Part shown: positions 50,801-59,004 of the stretch, in pieces | Position numbering within the stretch: position 1 is the first letter of the stretch | Layout: every line of letters starts with the position of its first letter | Source: Amphimedon queenslandica | Taxonomy: Eukaryota; Porifera; Demospongiae; Haplosclerida; Niphatidae | Assembly (NCBI RefSeq): GCF_000090795.2 | Contig: NW_003546357.1 | Coordinates: 1-64,000 of the forward strand | DNA: 64,000 bases | Reading direction: 5' to 3' | The notes under the pieces: generated by a model | Seen by the model: the letters and a program-made list of their open reading frames with translations, nothing else | What the model was told of the DNA's origin: nothing | The model's database searches: none | Position numbers and translations under genes: made by a program

Positions 50801-52564
50801 GTAACCTATAAAAATCTATGGCGTATTGTAATAGTAATTGTAGTAGTAATATACTTTGTTGTAATAGTAATAGTAATAGATTACTTTGATAAAAGGCTGT
50901 AATAGTAATAGTAATATAATAGTTAAAATTTTCAAGTAATAGTAATAGTAATAGATTACATTTAATTGTAATTGACCCCAGGCCTGGAAAAGAGCAAAAC
51001 ACATTCAAACAAATTATTATCATTATAGGATAAATTAATGCAGCTAATAGAGTCTAAGGAATATGATACTGCATTTAACCTGGCACTCTCTACATCAAAT
51101 CTCAGTTTAGTAATGTTCCTCTGCCATCATGTTAGTCCAGAAGAAGTCTTTGATAGCAATAGCCAGTGTCCATTGTCTCAACCAGTCCTGTTATCATTAA
51201 TACAGCAGATAACTGTGGATATCAGTGATGATGTTGAACTAAAAATAAAGTAAGAGAATGGGGTGATAATACAAGTATCACATAATCTAATTGGGGCGAG
51301 CATGAGCGAGCCCCACTCAGGCAAAGTCTCTCTCCCTCTGTATGTATGTACATGTATGTACGTACGTCTCCCCAGTCACGCCTATTCTAGTCACACCCCA
51401 TGTGTGCACTACTACTCTCTATTTAAAATCAATGATCTAATGCGGTAGCATTCCGAGGAAGTATTTTCATTGGTGTGAGTGTGGTTGCAATGAAACAAAT
51501 ACAAAATGGCAACTATCAAGGTTATGTGAAAACAAAATGGCGACTATCAAGAAACCAGCTCAAGCAAATCTTACTGAAGCTTACTTGCAGCAAATAAGAC
51601 TGATCTGTTGTCCAGGCACTTCTCCAGCAAAAAGAAGTTAAGAAAGCAGATATAAATCTTAAAGGTCTTTTTACTTATGGTTGAATAACAAAATAAAAGG
51701 TTCAATTATTTTGATTGGCTCAGAGTCAAAGAAAAGGCCTATAGCAGTACTGTGCTTAGCTATACAGTTAAATTATGTTTAAATTGCAGCTGAGATTCTT
51801 TGCTAATAATAAAGATAGAAGATCAAGCTATGAAATTGTCTTCCAATGGGCCATGCATGCAAGTCAGTGCATGTGTATGCTCGTACTCGCCCCTTCATTG
51901 TTTTACATTCGTCTAGTAAAATTAAAGATTTCTCTTCTTGTACTGTGTCGTTGAGTAGATTCAAAAATTTTATGAAATAACATACACATACATGTACATG
52001 TACTTGTATAGTGTCTACAGCAGAAAGAATACAGCATAAAATTTTTGGGGGCTCTACATGTACATGTAAGTTTTTATTGTCCAAAAACCTGTTTGTGGAT
52101 TTCATTATTTACTGACTAGCCATAATTTCACATACTACATACATGTACATGTACATGTATAATACAGTGTCTTTCACCATCTTTTATAAAAGCTCCTTGA
52201 AAGTCCAAATTCGAATCATACTGATCAGCTCTGATGCATATAAGTACTGTACATGTATGTACATGAATTAAGTTAAAGTATTTGTACTTTACCTTTTATT
52301 AGGTATCTTGAACAATCAGTACTATCATTGGATCCACGTGATGCAGTAACTAGTGCTCATCTACCTACTGTAATGAAATTATTAGCTGAACAATTAATTA
52401 AAGTATAATAATAAATAATAATACTAATAATAATATATTAACTATAGACTGAAGAGAAGATGAGGTCAGAAGGATTAGGCTCAGCTAGTTTATTTCGTAC
52501 AATGAAAACTGTTCGAATGTTATCAGAACATGTAAGCAGTTCTTCATCTGCTGGTAAACACTAG
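32820..52564 (+). CDS. EDC4: EDC4 / Ge-1, enhancer of mRNA decapping 4, 19 exons
   Basis: P-body scaffold that links DCP1/DCP2 decapping. Exons: 32820-32872, 32964-33066, 33649-33941, 34337-34478, 38507-38617, 39732-39925, 39969-40064, 44548-44647, 44725-44960, 45659-46432, 46660-46769, 46983-47129, 47596-47711, 47932-48097, 48301-48469, 50193-50292, 51029-51249, 52303-52402, 52448-52564; 3348 nt, 1115 aa. Residues about 20-440 form the WD40 domain (VRVKTITNQNWEPKRFRGNI; SITDMSFSPDGNVLATCSDD, then GYLKFWQL; FWRFLVTGSRSNSVIKIWCT; SVTLKLHCIQTK). Exon 10 is a Ser/Pro linker ending in an acidic run. The C-terminal half is helical (LLPSFERSCQAMFRQLDEAF) and ends with the Ge-1 C-terminal domain (CPLSQPVLLSLIQQI). 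Human EDC4 is about 1400 aa, so the linker is shorter. Introns 4 and 7 (4.0 and 4.5 kb) are packed with transposons. Confidence 0.96.
34520..34840. repeat. Intronic direct repeat, left copy
   Basis: From about tacatgtagctgctaat to attgtcttattttcat this segment matches 38060-38366, with indels (shared: ccagtttcactata, ccaaaattatcag, tttctactgtgt, atggttaggtggttttgacg). The two copies bracket 3.2 kb of transposons in EDC4 intron 4. Confidence 0.8.
34840..35110. repeat. GGGCxxGCCC-head repeat family, copy 2 (diverged)
   Basis: Begins ttgggtgaagcccactaaga exactly where the left intronic direct repeat ends. It continues with a (TGTA)n/(TATG)n patch, ttcaatatttcgttgaaa, gtgtgggcgg and aataaaatggtgatc, in the same order as the copies at 17849, 40569 and 51293. 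The right boundary is not clear. Confidence 0.5.
35564..35583. repeat. Short hairpin, agtaacgc-ggta-gcgttact
   Basis: Perfect 8-bp stem with a GGTA loop, followed 20 bases later by ttcaaaatggctgcc. It matches the hairpins aatgc-ggta-gcatt at 40714-40727 and 51439-51452 with the stem pair changed on both sides. Confidence 0.7.
36055..36766. mobile_element. hAT-like MITE with 8-bp target duplication
   Basis: TIRs start CATAGATAATAGAGTATAAA (left) and end TTTATACTCTAATATCTATG (right), and similarity extends about 55 bases inward (gcgtaggcgg / ccgcccacgc). Perfect flanking direct repeats gatctgcc lie at 36047-36054 and 36767-36774. It is 712 bp with no transposase. A short downstream echo of the right terminus (cagataatagagtaaatag ... 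ctctaatatctatggat at 36775-36843) looks like a second, tiny or deleted copy. It is in EDC4 intron 4. Confidence 0.9.
37318..37573. repeat. Fold-back element, arms about 115 bp
   Basis: The left arm (aacaagaacataaaaaattt, then caaggttaagtaggattcc, then caaattctactctacatt) is matched in reverse by the right arm (aatgtagagtagaatttgcg, then ggaatcctacttaaccttg, then atgttcttgtt). The loop is about 35 bases. It is in EDC4 intron 4 and has no coding content. Confidence 0.9.
38060..38366. repeat. Intronic direct repeat, right copy
   Basis: Partner of 34520-34840. After ttattttcat it continues into attttttaattc, whereas the left copy is cut by the GGGCxxGCCC-head repeat at that same base. That suggests the repeat element is inserted into, or formed one edge of, a duplication. 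Confidence 0.8.
38923..39459. mobile_element. Long fold-back transposon spanning an assembly gap
   Basis: Two arms of about 255-270 bp in almost perfect inverted orientation, ends agggtaactgcaatg and cattgcagttaccct. They are flanked by TTAA on both sides (38919-38922 and 39460-39463); TA plus a one-base-longer TIR is equally possible. The centre is the run of ten N at 39178-39187. TTAA would suggest piggyBac-type insertion, TA a mariner-type one. The arms contain gtgacgtcata (CRE-like) but no protein. It is in EDC4 intron 5. Confidence 0.85.
39178..39187. other. Assembly gap (10 N) at hairpin apex
   Basis: The Ns lie exactly between the two arms of the fold-back element, where the loop should be, so the true loop length is unknown. 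Confidence 0.95.
40569..41153. repeat. GGGGCxxGCCCC-head repeat family, copy 3
   Basis: Left end GGGGCGAGCATGAGCGAGCC, right GCTCATGCTTGCCCC (41115-41129), an inverted repeat of about 15 bp. Homology with copy 4 continues to gttttacattcgtctagta. Inside, in order: (TATG)n, cacgcc/cacacccc, hairpin aatgcggtagcatt (40714), gaaatattttcattgg, and aaaatggcgactatc, which opens a short frame MATIKIPAQANLTEAYLQQI ending in gttaagaaagcagat. It is in EDC4 intron 7. Confidence 0.8.
41695..42102. mobile_element. MITE with long TIRs and 9-bp target duplication
   Basis: TIRs of about 55 bp: left TAGTCTCGCGTAGCCAGCCC, right GGGCTGGCTACACGAGACTA, each continuing through tccctcaacgggagggtctgg and its complement with few mismatches. 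The direct repeat ggaaagaca is perfect on both sides (41686-41694 and 42103-42111). It is 408 bp. A 9-bp duplication fits MULE- or Merlin-type transposition better than hAT. It is in EDC4 intron 7. Confidence 0.9.
42397..42997. mobile_element. hAT-like MITE with 8-bp target duplication
   Basis: TIRs TAGTGTTGTATTGATATC and (G)GTATACCAATACAACACTA; perfect direct repeats ctatgaag at 42389-42396 and 42998-43005. It is 601 bp. The interior is unusual: repeated 'ttttagtattagttttagtt' phrases on both halves. It is inserted beside the dead pogo transposase at 43010. Confidence 0.9.
43010..44175 (-). pseudogene. Second degenerate pogo/Tigger-type transposase
   Basis: Minus-strand remnant inside EDC4 intron 7, strongly decayed. 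Order on the minus strand: a Lys-rich start near 44100; a Tc5/CENP-B-type DNA-binding block around 43810-43960 (SIAMAAATG, NGGPILITSYWANSFVYRM, then NFIKRR); part of the DDE domain at 43527-43760 (EMEEIAHSHVFKYNKT, AKRVEIVGTYRLYDKR, QITAVVCGIMDGKVLPFQLI); and a C-terminal piece at 43015-43190 (VDHRMPVMKPDGAKWLVRVN). The first catalytic Asp, expected in a NWDQT motif, is changed to KYNKT, so the copy is inactive even where the frame is open. It is related to, but not the same as, the copy at 5570-6925. Confidence 0.75.
44986..45467. mobile_element. TIR element with tRNA-like B box, interrupted by a nested MITE
   Basis: Ends taccgtatatccttaaag and ttcaaggagatatggta, plus inner similarity (aaatgccgg / gcctgggc). 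Between them lies cgggttcaaatcccgctctg, a tRNA T-arm/B-box-like sequence followed by a T-rich run. The same architecture is present at 58741-59004. The insertion begins only 25 bases after the EDC4 exon 9 donor. The element is split by the MITE at 45222-45427. Confidence 0.65.
45222..45427. mobile_element. Nested MITE, probably derived from the pogo family
   Basis: TIRs agcctactatt and aatagtaggct, flanked by TA (or TTAA, one base further in). The subterminal 'tttagcggttttaagctctc' and 'gctaatatagctaaatttag' resemble the right flank of the dead pogo transposon at 6840-6900, which suggests a non-autonomous derivative. It is inserted into the older element at 44986-45467, so the order of insertion is clear. 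Confidence 0.65.
48600..50160. repeat. Large EDC4 intron with dispersed AT-rich repeat units
   Basis: Holds no exon that I can see. Two related units (49330-49560 and 49860-50060) share 'gatcggaaacagttcgaact / gatcgtaatcagctcaaact' and 'acataagaa(t/c)att'. The same unit appears at 58660-58740 and 59090-59190 (caactcaaactttctgcaca, then acataagtacatgta). Many (TACATG)n patches are present. Confidence 0.5.
50471..50986. mobile_element. hAT-like MITE filled with a TAATAG hexamer repeat
   Basis: TIRs CAGGCCTGGGGT and ACCCCAGGCCTG; perfect direct repeats gaaaagag at 50463-50470 and 50987-50994. It is 516 bp. Most of the interior is strings of 'gtaatagtaatagtaat' separated by short unique pieces, so this element carries a variable satellite-like cargo. 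It is in EDC4 intron 16. Confidence 0.9.
51293..51918. repeat. GGGGCxxGCCCC-head repeat family, copy 4
   Basis: About 90% similar by eye to copy 3 at 40569, in the same order and orientation. It has one extra internal duplication: the phrase with aaaatggcaactatcaagg (51505) is repeated as aaaatggcgactatcaag (51535). Ends GGGGCGAGCATGAGCGAGCC ... gctcgtactcgcccc. It is in EDC4 intron 17. Confidence 0.8.
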
Positions 52565-52827
52565 TAATATAATACGTTAACTGACATCATTTTAAATGTT
52601 TTGATTAATTATTAGGCAGTAACTATTTTTGACTTTTAATGTTGATTTAACATTATTATTATTATTGTATCATGACATTTAAACTTTCAAAATGATTTTC
52701 TTTCACTGAACCATTTTACTTTTTGTATTGAGTACTACTGACATGTTGATTATAGCTTTTAATGATTTTAGTGAATTTGGTGATTTAGTTTTGCCATTTT
52801 GTTCTCGCATTCCATGACACTTGCGTT

Positions 52828-53560
52828 TCACAAAATTAGTACTATTAATAGCTCACCATTAATTTTATTACAGGTAAGCCAAAATTTGCTATCCAGTATG
52901 ACTTGCTACATGTAAATCGCAATCATTATCATCAGACCATTAATTTTAGACTTGCATAATTCACCCAAGGCAGTGAAGATGAGTTTCAATTTTTGCGACA
53001 GAGTCAAAAACATTGTATTCATGAAAATAACATAATACAGTATAATAATATCTTGATATTCACAGACTTAAAACTTGTTTTCATTATAGCATTATTCACC
53101 GTTCTATTAACATGCAGTGTCTAGCCTTTGCAAATTATTACATGTAGTTCTCAGCTGTTCATACTTATTATATTCACGTCAAAAGAGTAATTGCATTTTC
53201 ACAAAATTAATACCACTGCAAGTTCCCCATTTACTTCATGGAAGCTAAAATTAGCTATCCACCATTACCTGCTAACTCACAATCATTGTCATCAGACCGT
53301 TTGGACTTTCATAATTCACCAGCAGTATCATGAGGCAATGAAGATGAGTTTTAATTTTTACAACATAGTCAAAAGTGTGGTATTCTTGAAAATAAAATAC
53401 AGTAAGACAGTAGACATGTACATGTCTGTATAATTTTTACAAATTTGAAACTTGTTTTAATTTATAGCATAGTATTTATTTTTGTAGCAGCATGCAGTGT
53501 CTAACTTTTGGAGATCATTACATGTATATTATACATGTAGTTCCCAGCTGTTCAAGAAAA
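52828..53560. repeat. Diverged tandem duplication downstream of EDC4
   Basis: 52828-53180 and 53199-53560 align in order: cacaaaatta(g/a)tac, caatcatt(a/g)tcatcagacc, gaagatgagtttcaattttt, aaaacttgttttcattatag, gcagtgtctagcctttg, gttctcagctgttca. No coding exon is seen. It directly follows the EDC4 stop (52564) and may include its 3' UTR. Confidence 0.8.
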
Positions 53561-54510
53561 ATGTTACATATATAAAAGTCTAAAACATTATCAACAATTT
53601 AGCTAATGAATGCAAAAAAATAATGTACTTTTCATTCAATTCCACTAAGTTGTGTACTAATTATTGTGTCATTTATAGGTTTAGTATTTTGTTTGTTTTT
53701 ACTGAAGAAGTATTCAGAGGATGACATCATAATGTTGTCTTCAATGCAGTGTTTACTCCCTTGCCCCCACCCACTCCCAATTGACTAGTCTACAGTATGT
53801 AATAGGGTTAAGTGCTGTTGTCCACACTAATAGCAAAAAATACAAAATAGACAAAAAGCAAAAGACTGTACCAAACAACAATTTAAGAGAATTTAGATTT
53901 ACCTTACAGACTAGTGTTCAAAACAAAAACGGCAGGGCCACAGGGGGTGAAAACTTCTTAGAGGAAAAACCCTCTTATGAGACCAAAATCTCATCTTACA
54001 CAAAACAAAGGAAATATAATAATACTACAAACTTTATCAGTGTCAAATTAATATTTGAATAATGATAATGTTATCACTACAATACATGGACCAAAAGTAT
54101 CGAAAGGTATATACATGCAACTTCTTACAGTTTTTTGGCTTAAACCATGCACTTATACTATGCACAGGTGTACAGAATTTGGTACTAAATGGCTTAATCT
54201 TTTCATCATCTAAAATTTTTTATGATTTTACTTAAAATTGGATATTTGTGAAAAAAATTTTTGTAACTTGACCAACATGAGCAGTTGTTACATCAGAGAC
54301 AGGTACATGTAGTTTTCCGTGATTAGAACTTTTGTGATTACTATTATAAAGTTTCACAAAAATTTGAAGCCATACGGTAAATTATTATAATGATAAACTA
54401 TAATCTAACCATTACAAATCATATTTCATTTCTGTATTTGGCAAAATAAGCATAAAGTCTAAAACAATAAGGGCAATAATCAATCAAAACAATGTACATG
54501 TCTAGATACT
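53561..54510. other. Intergenic, no gene supported
   Basis: An ATG-less open frame of about 90 codons at 53781-54062 is Lys/Asn-rich with no recognisable motif; I do not call it. Sparse (TACATG)n. Confidence 0.4.
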
Positions 54511-55690
54511 CGATCTCTATGTAGTCATACAGTACTACCACATTGTCTCTGGTATTCTCTTTGCTGCTGGTTTTTGGTTCCTTTATTCTTGGTGATATAT
54601 TAAAATGCTTCTTAAACTTCTCATTAACACTGCAACTCTCATCAACTGGTGGCCCATTAGTCTAACATTGAAAAGGAAAATAAATACATGTAAATAGTAT
54701 TGTATAGCATAAAATTTTGGAGAGACTAAAATTTTGCAAATTGCTAAATTTGGGTAATTGGCGAATATTAATTTGGCAAATTAGTGGCCATGTGCCATTG
54801 AGCATGCGTTTAATGGCTCAAAATGGTGAATTTTTATTACGGCGAATGGCTATCAAAACACAAAATTTAATTCCCTCCAATATTTCCCACTATAGAGCAA
54901 ACTGACTGTATCTGTTTGTTTCAATTTCTGTAAAACTTTAGCAGCTGCAACACTCCTAGCAATCTTACGTGAATGGGCAATAGCCATGTCACGTATATTC
55001 TTATCATCAATTTCAATGACATAACAATGACCGTAATAGCTAAATAAATGAAAAAAAGTACTGAATCTAATCAAAAATAAATTTATTTATGCCATTTAAT
55101 GCATGTAAATAATTATTATCTCACTTTCAAGTTTGTCATTGTTTTTAAGATAAGCCAATTCAACGTAAAATCAAATTCTGATATGAATTTTGATGCCTCT
55201 GAAAACAATTCTGGCACACGAAAGATCACAAAATATTCAGTCAGTCCTGCAGCTGTGTTAACAGCTCTAATCATACAATCATATGCAATAATCTATTAAA
55301 AAATGTTAATTTTGGAGAAAAGGATCAAGGCATACCTCATCATACTCTTTAACATTAAAAATTGACACAGAGAACCAGGGTAATCATTCAATTCAGTCTT
55401 CAAAACAGCATGAGAAATTGACTCTAGTGATGCTTGTAGACACAGTAGAAAATTTTCATGATGTTTAATGAGACACCCCTTGCTCTCAGAATTACTCTGA
55501 CATACTAATGCTTCCTTTCCCCTGTTTATTATTTAAAGGAGGATTTGAAAAAAAGGTAATGAACTTATTTCATTGCTTGTTTGCAATAGTCTTGAAGTGG
55601 TTGCAACCATTTATTCATCTGAAACTTTTCACAAAGTTTTTCCTCCTGAGCAAATTCAGAGTACTTGACTGTCGCTTCTTCCCAATTTAA
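54500..55690 (-). pseudogene. Possible coding fragments, one dsRNA-binding-like
   Basis: Several minus-strand open pieces look like exons, but I cannot join them into one gene. 54853-55039, after the acceptor atttatttag, reads YVIEIDDKNIRDMAIAHSRK then IARSVAAAKVLQKLKQ. The SRKIAR-x-AA-x-K-x-L-x-KL ending is like the last helix of a double-stranded-RNA-binding domain. 54520-54660 reads TNGPPVDESCSVNEKFKKHF, polar. 55560-55690 reads WEEATVKYSEFAQEEKLCEK, helical, ending in a stop. 55130-55300 reads AYDCMIRAVNTAAGLTEYF. A family A MITE sits at 54700-54896, directly against the 3' edge of the dsRBD-like piece. This could be a broken gene or a real one with missed exons. Confidence 0.35.
54700..54896. 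mobile_element. AT-rich MITE family A, copy 4
   Basis: tgtatagcataaaattttgg ... ttccctccaatatttcccac, tatag. The interior shares 'gcgtttaatggctcaaaatgg' and 'gaatggctatcaaaacac' with copies 2 and 3. Confidence 0.65.
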
Positions 55691-55779
55691 ACTCCTACTA
55701 GTTCAAAAAACTTGTTGATATCACGAACTTTCTTAGTGCGTACCGTCTCATAGTAGCTACTGCTGACATTGTATTATAC

Positions 55780-57700
55780 CAGCGGGTTATAAGGAGCATT
55801 GGTGATATAAGTGATATTCCCATGCCCTTTCTCTCCAATCAGTTGAGCCATTGTTCCATCCAATAGCAATTGAGCTGTTGGTAACTGACGGGTCCCTAGC
55901 TTGTTCTTTAATCTCTGCAAAGGAGACAATAGTAAATAAATCATTAAATTTTTATTATTACAATCACTGTTATAACATTTACATGTACATCTAAATGGCT
56001 CACCTTTATTCTAATGTTATTTATTGATCCATGAGTGTCTCTTGCTTTAATGTAAAATAATGAGATACCTTCAGTACCTTAGGCAAGATCAATAATTAAT
56101 AATAGAATCATATAACTTTTTACTCACTGCACAAAATATAGCACATCTTATACACATACTGCTTGTACATACATGTACATGTACACATTAACATCATATT
56201 AACAATAATCATTCAATGATAATTCACAGTGTAATGAGTATATGATTGTCTCACACTAAAGTACTTACATCAGTCACTTGACCAGATTCCTCTTGTACAT
56301 CAGCTAATGTAAATGTCATATCAGCATCAGTGGCTGTCACTGGCTGAACTGAGCCACTTATAGCCATGGAGACAATGCCTGTCACCATTTTCCAGGAGGG
56401 CATAAGAAGCAGTCCCTCTAGCTATAAAAATAAAAGAATCATAATACTGCAAAAAAATAAAGTGATTTTTCTTACCAACATCAGAACCACCACCTCTCTC
56501 TGTCATCCATTGTCCTGATATCCAGAAGCTGCTAGGATCCCTTGAAGTGAGTCTATTATAAGTAGTAGCCATTGTATCTATTAACTTCATTACCTATCAC
56601 AATAAATAATACACATACCAGTATACAATGTGGTTGTCAAAATAATTCTATTACAATATGCTTTGGCATTGCTTTATAGTAGGGAGTGTAGCATTGTAGA
56701 CATTCATAAAATATAATTAATTTTAAAAATACAAAAACTAATAATAATCCGATTCTGTGAAAACAATAACAACAATTTTTATTAATTAATTCATAATGAT
56801 TATACACTAACAGTGATTTCTCTCCCTCTCTCTCTCTCAAACTATACCCTTCTGACTAATATTTTTTTTTAATTATGAGCAATTTTAAAAAAGCTAATTT
56901 TCAAATAATTAATACCCAAAGCTACAAGTATATAGTCTATGGTTTTTTGCAAAACATGGCCCTGAAATCAGTCAAATAACCCATAATTTTACATATTCTG
57001 ATACGGATTGATGTACTAAGGCTATGTAGAACTGATCCCAAAGAATTTTTCCAAGCAACAGCCATTTTTAGAAATGGCAATTTTTCGAAAAATACACAAG
57101 GCTATAGTTCATGGTTTGTTCCAAACAATGGCTCCAAAATCACCCAAAATTTTATGACATTTTCTGATCTAAAAATATTTTTAGAGTTGATTCCGACAAA
57201 ATAGTTTTGAAGTTATTAACATTAAAAAATATTATCTTCCATTATTATCACTTACAGAGTAGCTGTAAGACACAGACTTCCTTTTGTAGACTAAGATTTC
57301 TGGACTACTACTACTCAACCTATGAAAAATAATAAATAAAATAATCACAATAATAATCACTTGTTAATTGTGTAAACATGATACTCTTTCATAAAACACC
57401 AAGTCTTCAAACAGCATACAGTGTACAGTGTACTACAGTACAACCTCTAGTGGACCTGCTGTACTGAACAAGTCTTAAGAGAAGGAAAGAGAGAGAGAGA
57501 GAGGAGAAAGGAAAGAAGCAGTTTAAATAAAAAAAAGTTACAATCATACAGTACAGTACAATTATTGAATTCACGATTATGGTACTATGTATCAGTATTA
57601 ATTACAGGTTTAGCATAAGAGAACTAACCTGAGAGTAATATCTGTTAGACAAGGAGAGACAACCTCATTAGAAGAGGGAGAGAGAGGACCAGGAAATACT
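55780..57700 (-). pseudogene. AidB/ACDH-11-like acyl-CoA dehydrogenase, broken
   Basis: Flavoprotein of the acyl-CoA dehydrogenase superfamily. Exon-like blocks, 5' to 3': 57629-57700, 57256-57319, 56476-56593, 56269-56421, 55780-55914. The third has YNRLTSRDPSSFWISGQWMT then ERGGGSDVG, the substrate/FAD-site signature of the AidB-like group. The fourth reads HGYKWLSSA, then loses frame through 10 extra bases (56332-56341), after which the other frame continues TDADMTFTLADVQEESGQ. Without those 10 bases the exon would end in phase 0, matching the next block RLKNKLGTRQLPTAQLLLDG. Downstream, the frame slips again before NTMSAVATMRRYA, and no good FAD-binding C-terminus was found. The N-terminal half upstream of 57700 was not located. 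Two lesions plus missing ends favour a pseudogene; a single assembly error would not explain all of it. Confidence 0.75.
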
Positions 57701-58155
57701 CTAAAATTAAAACTCACAATTATTAGTTTATTATTAGCAAGAGTAGATAATCTACTCTTGTTATTAGTAGTTTATTAATTTATTATTAATGTTTATTATT
57801 AATGTACTTGATGTATTATTAATTTAATTAGTTTATTAATGTACTGTACACAGTACATTAATTGAGGGACTACTAGTCTAGTTTAGTTCTTAAGTTCTAG
57901 TTTAGTTCCTCAGTCAAGAACAAGCCTAGTTCTTGAATGAGGACATTAACACAACCTTCTCCTGTAGAGGGACTCCAAGGGAGAGAGGGAAACACTACAA
58001 GCAGGAGGAACAGAATGTTATAAATATGTGTACATGTACACATGTACTTATACAGGAATACCCACCAATCATTAATATGTGTACATGCTCAGGATAGTGT
58101 ACATGTACGTGTATGTTTTCACAAAATGAGAACAAATTAAATAATTTGAAAAATG

Positions 58156-58412
58156 TATTACGTCACAAAAATGACGTATTTTAATGATATTCATAGAAGA
58201 ATGGCGGCTGTGTTGTTCAGCACTCTTAAAACTGTTGCTGATAAGCAGTACAACAGCTACTGGAGTCAACTAGTCTTCATAATGGCCATCATTATCAGAA
58301 GATCTTGCTCTGATAGCTTTTTAAAACAAGAATTATCAGTTTGTGCTCTAGACCACATGTGCTTATGTAAACTATGACGTAGATAAACTGTCATAAAACG
58401 TCATTTTGGTAT
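58156..58412. mobile_element. MITE-like element with imperfect TIRs
   Basis: Left tacgtcacaaaaatgacgta, right acgtcattttggtatg in inverse orientation; about 257 bp. It contains the phrase aatgatattcatag, then agaatggcggctgtg, also met in the elements at 4798 and 63016. A short frame MAAVLFSTLKTVADKQYNSY opens at the ATG but is not conserved in the other copies. Confidence 0.5.
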
Positions 58413-58740
58413 GCCATTGGGTTTATAGGGAGAACCCGGTTCTCAGGGTTCCCAAGAGCTGAGAAACCCAAGATTTCACAGATTTTGATGGACTTTAGCA
58501 ACTAAGAACCTGTGAAAGTTTCATCCTTATCCCACATTCCTATAAAAAGTTATTCCAGTTTTTCATGTCCCAAACTCAACTGGGATATAGTATACCATAG
58601 TCATACCTACAACCTATAACTAATGGAGGGAATGATAATAACAAAAACAAAAGTAATTTGAGTACCTTTAAAAATTTGTACAAAATTTTATATATTTTGA
58701 TCACAATCAACTCAAATTTTCTGCACAACATAAGTACATG

Positions 58741-59004
58741 TACCATATTTTACTGTATAAACGCCTGGTCCAAATAAACACCTGTCATTAATATATTCTA
58801 GCTATAGATGCGCATATTTCTACCAAAAATAATGCCTCCACTGTTTAGATAGCTCCAAAGTGCTTAATAGTTAGAGCCTCACCTGACTTGCCCAGAGTTG
58901 GGGGGGGTTTGAATCCCACTCAAGGTCACTTTTTATTTTTTTTTCAACGATTTTTTTGCTGCTAAGAAATAAACACCCGGGCGTTTGATCGGTAAAATAC
59001 GGTA
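58741..59004. mobile_element. TIR element with internal tRNA-like A and B boxes
   Basis: Ends taccatattttactgtata, then aacgcctgg, and gggcgtttgatcggtaaaat, then acggta, form an imperfect inverted repeat of about 30 bp. Between them, 58868-58935 reads tgcttaatagttagagcctc (A-box-like) and gggtttgaatcccactcaag (B-box-like), followed by a T run like a Pol III terminator. It is the same architecture as 44986-45467. Confidence 0.65.

Noticed and set aside
53781-54062. 93-codon plus-strand ORF downstream of EDC4
   Set aside because: No ATG at the stated start in a good context, Lys/Asn-rich composition and no recognisable motif.
58868-58935. Possible tRNA gene
   Set aside because: A- and B-box-like segments but no cloverleaf that pairs; treated as part of the repeat at 58741.
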